Assembly: GCA_040756655.1 (NCBI GenBank)
Contig: JBFLYN010000005.1
Location: 40,099 to 104,098 of the forward strand
Direction: 5' to 3'
Origin: JBFLYN01 sp040756655
GTDB lineage: Bacteria; Bacillota; Sulfobacillia; UBA8153
DNA length: 64,000 nt
Under the pieces are notes generated by a model. That model saw nothing but the letters and a program-made list of their open reading frames with translations, ran no database searches and was not told the origin of the DNA. Shown one piece after another: positions 58,334 through 64,000 of this stretch (position 1 is the first letter of the stretch; the number at the start of each line of letters is the position of its first letter). Position numbers and translations under genes: made by a program.

Positions 58334-60094
58334 CTACCGGGGGCCCGATTCCAGTTCAGACCGGACCCAGGTGTACGCTTTTACCAGGGTGTACATGCTG
58401 ATGCCGATGACAAAGGCAGCCACCACCAGCAAGTAGGCGTCGGTGAGCCATGCCGATCTCCCGCCCAATGGGGGGAATGCCGCCGGGAAGCCACCCATGC
58501 TGGCGCGGATACCGAGGACCGCCAGGATCAGGGCCACCGCTCCTCCCAAGACCTTGATATCGGTATTGGACACCCGTTCCGGTTGTATCCGGCCTTCAAA
58601 CACGGCCCGGAACTGCTCGCCTATGGCCTCGGGCCGGGAAGGGACCAAGAGCCCACCCAGGATGTACACGGGCAAAGCCACGGCCAGCCCGTAGAAGATC
58701 ACGGGCACCCCCCGCAGGCCGGATCCGAACATGGCAGCGGACGGGCCGCCCGCAGCAAACACCAGGGCCAGGGTGGCAACGGCCGACACCAGGTTGCCCC
58801 AAAAGGCCACCGGTTCGCTCAGGCGCCTCCAGAAAGTGGCCAGGAGCATCATGGGTGCCAAGGATACGCAGATGATCATCTGGATGGCCAGGGCAGTGAG
58901 GAAGATCCCGGATATGCTGACCATGGGAGCTACCAGCAATGCCAGCAGTGCGACGACCACGATGAAAGCGCGGGATACGGCTATGTAGTGGGCGTCCCCC
59001 GCCGCCGACCGGAAGAACCGCCGGTAGACGTTCTGGGTCAGGATGGCCGCCGCGGCGCTCAGGTAGGTGTCCACCGTGGACATGACGGCTCTCGCTACCG
59101 CCGTCACGAACAGCGCGGCACCCAACAGGGGCATGGAATCCCTGGCCAGGTGGATGATGACCGTGTCCGGGTTGTCCAACCCGGGGAAAAGCCCTCGCCC
59201 GTACCCGCCCAGGGCCAGCATGAGCGTGGCCCAGAGGGTTATGGTAACCAGGAACATGAGTGACCCCTTCTGGCCTTCGTTGGGGTTTTTCGCCGCCAGC
59301 ATGCGCTGCATGAAACCAAGGTCAATGGGAATCCACAGCGATCCGGCGATGCCAAAGCCGATCAGGGGCCAGAGCATCCCCGGGGGAAGAGTAAAAATGT
59401 CGGTAAAGCCGGGCCAGAGTCCAACGCCGGTCCCCGGCGAGAAGCCCCGGGCGCCCAGGAGGTTGCTAAAGAAGGTGGTGAACGTGCCGTGCCGGGCGAA
59501 CACCAACGGCACAAAGAGGGCAGTGCCCAGGGTGATCACTACCCACTGGGCCACGTCGGTGATAACCACGGCCCTGAGCCCGCCCATGATGGTGTACGCT
59601 AGCGAGACTGTCAGCACGATGAACAGGGCCAGCTGCCAGGGAACTCCAAACACCGATTCCACCAAGAGGGCTCCGCCGAACAGGCAGATCCCGATGCTGA
59701 ACACTCCCCACAAGACCTGCCAGAATGTCATGAGTACCACCAGGCGAGGACTGCCGGGAAACCGGGCTTCGGCCAAATCAACTACGGTGGGAGAACTGCC
59801 GGTACCAGGTACCCAGGCGCTTGATGGTAGGGTAGATGACCACGTTGACGATGACGAAAAACCAGAACAGAAACGACAGCCCGCCGGTGTAGGCGAAACC
59901 GGCGATGCCCAGGGTCTGCTGGGCATTGGCCAGGGTGGCGAGCATGGTCATGCTCAGAACTGCCCAGGGCAATCCCCGGCCGCTCAGGATGAAGTCATCA
60001 AAGACTGCAACCTGCTTTCGCAACCTGAACCCGATGAGAAGGATCCCGACGAGGTACACGGACATGACTCCCGAGACGACGCTTGCTCAGACAC
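58334..60094 (-). pseudogene. Sodium:solute symporter family protein, broken by two frameshifts
   Basis: The symporter reads in three pieces. A GTG at 60094 with GAGGAGGGAG gives only a few residues (SEQAS). After one missing base near 60080 the frame continues as VVSGVMSVYLVGILLIGF, then FDDFILSGRGLPWAV and RLGTWYRQF. After one extra base near 59795 it returns to the first frame as PTVVDLAEARFPGSPRL and stays open to the stop at 58334. Together about 586 residues with some 13 helices, matching the SSS family in full. The two shifts cancel out. This is either a recent pseudogene or two sequencing indels; if intact, it imports a small organic solute with Na+. Confidence 0.75.
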
Positions 60095-60111
60095 AGGGTT
60101 CTCCCTCCTCT

Positions 60112-60124
60112 ACCAAGTGTTGGT
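60112..60124. repeat. Inverted repeat ACCAA-GTG-TTGGT upstream of the symporter
   Basis: A perfect 5-bp palindrome with a 3-base centre directly upstream of the symporter's ribosome binding site. It could be a regulator's operator or a small RNA hairpin; it may also be chance. Confidence 0.3.
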
Positions 60125-60233
60125 GAAGGAGGTTTCGACACTGGGAGCTAAGAGCTTTTCATAATGCAACAGTGCTTTTCATTCCACGAGAACTCAGCGC
60201 CAACCCGCTGCCCCGGCAACCGGGAAGTCCAGC

Positions 60234-60836
60234 TCAAGTTGGAAGAAGCAATGGCAGCTCTCCCCGGGCGATGCGTCCCAGGGTTTCCACGTAGAGCTCG
60301 TGCTCAACGGCCAAGACCCTGGCGGCCAGGGTTTCCGGAGTATCGCCCGGCCGGACCGGTACCCGGCACTGGGCCAGCACCGGCCCCTGGTCATACTCGG
60401 CGGTGACCAGGTGAACAGTGGCCCCGCTGTACTCATCGCCCGACGCTATTACCGCTTGGTGTACGTGCATGCCGTACATGCCGTGCCCACCATGGCGGGG
60501 CAGCAGCGCCGGGTGGATGTTTACAATCCGGCCTTGGTAGGTCTTTAGAGTTGCAGGACCCAGCTTCTTCATGTAGCCGGCTAGCGCCACCAGGTCGCAG
60601 TGGTGCTTCTCCAGGGTCTGGCACACAGCGTGGTCCAGCTCCCCCGGCTCTGGGTGAGTGTGAGCGCTGAGGTGGTAACCAGGGATGCCAGCCCGGGCGG
60701 CACGTGCCAGGGCTCCGGACCGGGAATTGTTGCTTATGACCACAACGATGCGCGCAGGAATGCGCCCCTTCTCGCAGGCGTCCACCAGTGCCTGCAGGTT
60801 GCTTCCGCGTCCGGACGCCAGCACGCCTACCCTCAT
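60234..60836 (-). CDS. purN: Phosphoribosylglycinamide formyltransferase
   Basis: 200 residues, ATG at 60836 behind AAAGGAGG. N-terminal VLASGRGSNLQALVDA (GAR phosphate loop), ISNNSRSGALARA, and the active site LAGYMKKL...IVNIHPALLP with the Asn-His pair, and DQGPVLAQ. It formylates GAR with 10-formyl-THF in purine synthesis. It stands apart from any other pur gene here. The 455 bases upstream (60837-61291) show no gene. Confidence 0.95.
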   Translation of the reverse strand: MRVGVLASGRGSNLQALVDACEKGRIPARIVVVISNNSRSGALARAARAGIPGYHLSAHTHPEPGELDHAVCQTLEKHHCDLVALAGYMKKLGPATLKTYQGRIVNIHPALLPRHGGHGMYGMHVHQAVIASGDEYSGATVHLVTAEYDQGPVLAQCRVPVRPGDTPETLAARVLAVEHELYVETLGRIARGELPLLLPT

Positions 60837-61254
60837 GGCGGACTTTGCCTCCTTTGCCCCACCTATTTACCGACTGCCCCTACGTACCCGGACGACCCCG
60901 GTGGACGGTTCCCGGCTCCCCGGCCCGCTGGCCCTCTCCAGCTCTACCCCACCGGGAAAGGGTCCCGCTTGGGCCGCTAGCCTCAGGCGCAGCTTTGCTG
61001 GCACACCAGGGCAACGCGTCCCGCATGTCCATAGTACCATAGTCTGCCGCCCCGGGCACGCGGGCATGAAGCCACGGCTTCTACCGACTCCGCGCCATTC
61101 AGTCCATCTCCAAGGCCACGAGGGGTGTTGCCGACGAAACACCGCGCCAGTGCCAGCTGGGCACCGTAAGACTTCAATTGGGGCCCGCATTTTCCCATAG
61201 TAGTACCCCGGCGCCCAACAGCGTCCTGGTTTGCCCGTCAGCCGGGTTGCACGG

Positions 61255-61283
61255 TTGGCCGGACTTCTGGCACAGAAAATACT
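61255..61283 (+). promoter_or_regulatory. Predicted promoter of hsp20
   Basis: TTGGCC (61255-61260) and AATACT (61278-61283) are separated by 17 bases; transcription would begin in or just before the CIRCE operator, as expected for HrcA control. Confidence 0.5.
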
Positions 61284-61291
61284 AGAAGCAC

Positions 61292-61318
61292 TTAGCACTC
61301 CAGATGTGCGAGTGCTAA
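61292..61318 (+). promoter_or_regulatory. CIRCE operator (HrcA-binding site)
   Basis: TTAGCACTC, nine spacer bases, GAGTGCTAA: an exact match to the CIRCE consensus. It lies 25 bases before the hsp20 ATG. HrcA should repress this gene until heat or misfolded protein titrates GroE. hrcA is not in the window. Confidence 0.95.
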
Positions 61319-61343
61319 CACCCCTGAAAGGATCTGGTTTTCC

Positions 61344-61769
61344 ATGGCAGATCTGGTTCGAACGGAGCGGCAGGATCTAGATGGGATTCGCACCGATGTT
61401 AACCGGTTGCTTGCCGATAGCCTGCTCCGTACCTGGCCGGGCACCCGGTATGAGGGGACCTTCCCCACCCTGGACGTAATCTCCAAGGGCGAAAACCTCG
61501 TGGTCTTGGTGGATCTGCCCGGCGTGGCCAAAGACGATGTCGACATGGTAGTAACCAACGAAAGTCTCAGCATCAGCGGCCGGACCGCATCTGCGGAAAA
61601 CGGCAAGGCCCTGTGGAAAGAACGGTTCGAAGGGGGCTTTTCCCGCAGCATCCGCCTGTTCGTCCCCGTGAAGGCGGATGAGGTTACGGCCTCATTTGAC
61701 AACGGAGTGCTGCGCATCAGCCTACCCAAGGCAGATGAAGCCAGGCCCCGGGCAGTAAAGATCGCCTAG
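61344..61769 (+). CDS. Hsp20/alpha-crystallin small heat-shock protein
   Basis: 141 residues, ATG at 61344 with AAAGGA upstream. A short N-terminal arm (about 1-40) precedes the alpha-crystallin domain with FPTLDVISKGENLVVLVDLPG, SISGRTA, SRSIRLF and the closing ASFDNGVLRISLPK. ATP-independent holdase that keeps unfolding proteins soluble. Control by CIRCE instead of CtsR or sigma-B is notable. It ends with a good terminator. Confidence 0.95.
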   Translation: MADLVRTERQDLDGIRTDVNRLLADSLLRTWPGTRYEGTFPTLDVISKGENLVVLVDLPGVAKDDVDMVVTNESLSISGRTASAENGKALWKERFEGGFSRSIRLFVPVKADEVTASFDNGVLRISLPKADEARPRAVKIA

Positions 61770-61789
61770 GCCCGACGGCTCTGAACATA

Positions 61790-61821
61790 CCAAGGGGGCC
61801 CGCGGCCCCCTTTGGCTTTTT
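61790..61821 (+). terminator. Rho-independent terminator of hsp20
   Basis: Long stem CCAAGGGGGCC/GGCCCCCTTTGG with a 3-base loop followed by CTTTTTG, 20 bases past the stop. Confidence 0.88.
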
Positions 61822-61980
61822 GTGCCCGTTTAGCCTCTCCGGCGGCCTCCAGTTTGGCTCGCTGCCCAGGCCATGGCCCGCTCCGGGCAACTGGTGGCCA
61901 GCTGGCGTTCTGCCCCGGCAACACCTGGCTCCTGGGATGGGCAAGGCCCCAGGAATACTCGTGGCCCTGCCCGCCGGCCG

Positions 61981-62781
61981 TCAGGGCAGGCGCTTCCACG
62001 CGGCGATGAACTCGGCTGCGCGCTGCACCATCTCCTCCACCTGTTTTGCCGCCCGCTCCGGGTCGGCATCGTTGGGGTCAGCGTAGCCCCAGATGCCGTC
62101 GGCGGTGAACTCATGGCTGTTGTTCAGGTACAGGAATACCAGGTTGGCCAGGATGCTCCGGTCCACACCCTCATCCGCCAGCTTCTTGAGCTCGGCCGGC
62201 AGTTTCATGCTGGGCTTCCAGTTGTGCACCCGTTCCATTTCCACCAGGTGACCGAATTCGGCCAGGGCAAAGCCGGTCTCACCGGCGCCGGAGTGCACGT
62301 CCATGAGCTCCTGCTGGCGGTTGGTCTCCTCGGGAGTCCGGGAACCAGTTGGCATCACGGCGTTGACGACCTGGGCGCCAAACTGGCGCCGCGCCAGTCG
62401 CTCCACGCTGGCCACTACTTCCCGGTTGCCCCCGTGAAAGTTCATTAGGAGGATCTTGTTGACCCCATGGTGCACCAAGCTTTCGATGGTGTCCATGAGG
62501 ACTGCCCGCAGGGTGTCGAATTTGAAGGTTACCGTGCCGGGAAAGCCCATGTGGTGGGGCGAGTATCCCGGCCAGCACGGGTGAACCACCAAGGCCCCGC
62601 TGGCAGCAGCCACCTTGCTGGCTACCGCTACCGCTCCCAGCGAATCGGTGCCCAGCGGCAGGTGCGGCCCGTGTTGTTCGATGGAGCCGACGGCGATGAT
62701 CACCACCGGCGTATCCTGGGCAAGCCACGCCTGAAATGCGCTCCGGGTAAGCTCGTGCAACATGACTTTGCGTTCGGACAC
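61981..62781 (-). CDS. Creatininase family amidohydrolase
   Basis: 266 residues from a GTG at 62781, eight bases after AAGGAG. Metal-ligand motifs of the family in order: VGSIEQHGPHLPLGTD, MNFHGGNREVV and HSGAGETGFAL. Members hydrolyse cyclic amides or formamides (creatinine, formamidopyrimidines, mycofactocin precursors). No neighbouring genes point to a specific pathway. Substrate unknown. Confidence 0.88.
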   Translation of the reverse strand: MSERKVMLHELTRSAFQAWLAQDTPVVIIAVGSIEQHGPHLPLGTDSLGAVAVASKVAAASGALVVHPCWPGYSPHHMGFPGTVTFKFDTLRAVLMDTIESLVHHGVNKILLMNFHGGNREVVASVERLARRQFGAQVVNAVMPTGSRTPEETNRQQELMDVHSGAGETGFALAEFGHLVEMERVHNWKPSMKLPAELKKLADEGVDRSILANLVFLYLNNSHEFTADGIWGYADPNDADPERAAKQVEEMVQRAAEFIAAWKRLP

Positions 62782-62852
62782 AGGTGTCACTCCTTTGAAC
62801 TGGGATTAAAAACCTAGTATATCCTTCGACTCCCCAAATAGCTTTCCCTGCT

Positions 62853-63122
62853 TCACCCAGGGGGCGCCGGGGACGCCAGGCTCCGTACCCGGTCTAGAGG
62901 GCCGGGCCTCCATGCCCCGCGAGTAACTAGGGCGGCAGGGTAGGCCTGGTCAATGGTCGGCAGAAAGCTCCCCCGGCGCAGCAGGCCGGGATGGAGGACC
63001 AAAAGCAAGGGAGGATCCATGGCGGGGTAGTTGCCCGGCCGAGGACACGGGTTGTCCATACCCACCTGGGCGGTGACCCAAGAGTGCGTGGCGGACACCC
63101 GGGTGAACTCCTCCAGGAGCAC
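62853..63122 (-). pseudogene. Gene fragment (C-terminal piece) next to a group II intron end
   Basis: An 89-codon frame from a GTG at 63122 reads with this genome's codon use: VLLEEFTRVSATHSWVTAQV, then GMDNPCPRPGNYP, and stops at 62853. It has no ribosome binding site of its own. It begins within a few bases of the 3' end of an intron-like element, so it looks like the 3' exon of an interrupted gene whose 5' part is gone. The family is not recognised. Confidence 0.35.
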
Positions 63123-63126
63123 GCCG

Positions 63127-63205
63127 AAATCGACTAGGAGGGGGCGGTTAGCCCCCTCCTCTCACACCACCCGGCATGCGGGTCCGCATCGGGCGGTTCT
63201 GCGCG
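63127..63205 (-). mobile_element. 3' end of a bacterial class C group II intron (domains V and VI)
   Basis: On the reverse strand a hairpin with AGAACCGCCCGATGCGG and the matching CCGCATGCCGGGTGGTG resembles domain V of class C introns. It is followed by GTGAGAGG and a second hairpin GGAGGGGGC/GCCCCCTCC, then TAGTCGAT, the usual domain VI and 3' boundary. No intron-encoded reverse transcriptase is found in the 200 bases upstream, so this is a remnant. The 63206-63410 stretch (about 205 bases) holds no recognisable gene. Confidence 0.55.
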
Positions 63206-63410
63206 TGATTATCAATACACCCTTTTTCGTTCCTCTACAAACCGCTAACGATGGTCCTGCGGCACGTTCTTTGCCATATCCGGAGCTCTTAATGTCAGAG
63301 TGTGGTGTCAAATTCGCCAGTAGGCGATGCCCAGGACTCCGTTTAAGCCGAAGTTCTGCTTGACTCAGAGTTAGATACAGGTCTCTAGCTGGTCTTATGG
63401 TCAACCGGAC

Positions 63411-63947
63411 CTACTTGGTACCGGGTACCACCCCGCTGTCCAGCTTGACACCCAGTAATGCCAGGGCCCGTTCCTGTAGAGGAGTGGGCCGGGTGAGCAT
63501 GTCAAAGGCGGGCACCCCAGGCAGTTGGGGTTGCACGCGGTGGCGGGCCAGCGTGGCTAGATCCTTCAACAGCGTCTGGAAACTGTGCACCGGCGTCCCG
63601 TCCTCCAGCCGCTGATGGCGCGCTTTGGCTTCCGCCCGGGCGGAACGGCGGGCCGGAGCCACCGGTGAGGCGGCCGGGTCGCCCGGCTCCTCATCCTCGA
63701 AGAGCAGGGGGGCCAGCGCCTGGCGTAGATGCCATTCCACATAGTAGGCCAGCATACACAGGAGAACGTGCGCGCGCACCCGGTGCTCCAAGCGATGGTA
63801 GCTGGGCCGTATTTTGAGGTCCACGCCCTTGAGGGTCCGGAAGGCCTGTTCCACCTTGGCCAGTTGCTTGTAGCAGGCTTTCGACACCCTAAATCGCAAA
63901 ATTTCAGTAGTTAATTTATGTAAAATATTCGCTTCGTTCTTTGACAT
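63411..63947 (-). pseudogene. IS1634-type (IS4 superfamily) transposase, C-terminal part only
   Basis: The conserved C-terminal region is clear: YKQLAKVEQAFRTLKGVDLK, then RVRAHVLLCMLAYYVEWHLR and APLLFEDEEPGD. Family members are about 550-600 residues; only about 150 remain. From about 63885 on, the sequence changes to AT-rich DNA that encodes an unrelated stretch (MSKNEANILHKLT), so the 5' two thirds have been replaced or deleted. Not functional by itself. Confidence 0.75.
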
Positions 63948-64000
63948 CGAGATAGATATCAGGCGAGAACCCGGCCAGGCTTAGCACCCTGGGCACCTTG
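63916..64000 (-). CDS. Possible C-terminal end of an unidentified gene (runs off the right edge)
   Basis: The reverse strand from 64000 reads KVPRVLSLAGFSPDIYLDV then KERSEYFT and stops at 63916. The piece looks protein-like but is only 28 codons, has no known motif, and ends in the AT-rich junction beside the truncated transposase. Confidence 0.25.
   Translation of the reverse strand, partial: KVPRVLSLAGFSPDIYLDVKERSEYFT

Noticed and set aside
60867..61298. 143-codon minus-strand frame between purN and hsp20
   Set aside because: It crosses the CIRCE operator and promoter, has no ribosome binding site and its product has no coherent pattern.
61964..61990. Hairpin CCTGCCC/GGGCAGG at the creatininase stop codon as terminator
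   Set aside because: It overlaps the stop codon and has no U-tract.
1..64000. tRNA, rRNA, T-box and CRISPR signals
   Set aside because: No TTCGAATCC-type T-arm in a foldable context, no T-box AGGGTGGAACCGCG and no regularly spaced repeats were seen on either strand.

Overview
The window comes from a GC-rich (roughly 63-65 %) anaerobic member of the Firmicutes, most likely Clostridia of the Moorella/Desulfotomaculum/Thermacetogenium type. The signs are a diaminopimelate aminotransferase route to DAP, a PyrR-attenuated pyrimidine operon, an lspA-rluD pair, a YteA-like TraR/DksA protein, a DUF5665 membrane protein, a CIRCE operator, frequent GTG and TTG starts, and a large trimeric [FeFe]-hydrogenase operon. 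The exact genus cannot be read from the sequence. No tRNA, rRNA or CRISPR array was seen.

Layout. 1-9.6 kb: the N-terminus of a glycogen debranching enzyme; a PyrK-like flavoprotein paired with a Cys-rich FAD oxidoreductase; a Ca-type P-ATPase with dapF-dapL; a 34-residue RCKP rubredoxin-like protein; a Clp1/Grc3-like polynucleotide kinase; msrA. 9.7-22 kb: an RqcH/NFACT gene convergent with the pyrimidine operon pyrR-uraA-pyrB-pyrC-carA-carB-pyrK-pyrD, which has a strong promoter and two PyrR attenuators. pyrE lies at 27 kb and pyrF is not in the window. 22-32 kb: a Thr-rich secreted protein, small ORFs, a VOC protein, a metallophosphoesterase, murE, pyrE, rluD, lspA, a TraR/DksA protein, DUF5665 and a two-component system.

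32.5-46.2 kb is a 13-gene, one-direction hydrogenase operon. Its promoter-proximal half encodes a membrane protein, an RsbW-like ATPase, a HydS-like iron-sulfur protein, and DRTGG and PHP domain proteins. Then come NuoE, a histidine-kinase-like ATPase, a thioredoxin-like ferredoxin, a 1012-residue NuoF-GltD fusion and a complete HydA, followed by a second NuoE, NuoF and HydA. The most interesting feature is this fusion, which suggests a hydrogenase coupled to a second pyridine nucleotide, probably NADP(H), next to a conventional NAD-linked HydABC.

46-62.8 kb: a flippase-like membrane protein, a decayed nucleotidyltransferase, an MFS permease, a GNAT-HD fusion, tlyA-panC-panB-DUF2520, a vWA protein, a WYL regulator, a DUF401 permease, a frameshifted Na/solute symporter, purN, a CIRCE-controlled hsp20 and a creatininase-family amidohydrolase. 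62.8-64 kb is a mobile-element graveyard: a gene fragment abutting the 3' end of a group II intron, then a truncated IS1634-type transposase with an AT-rich junction.
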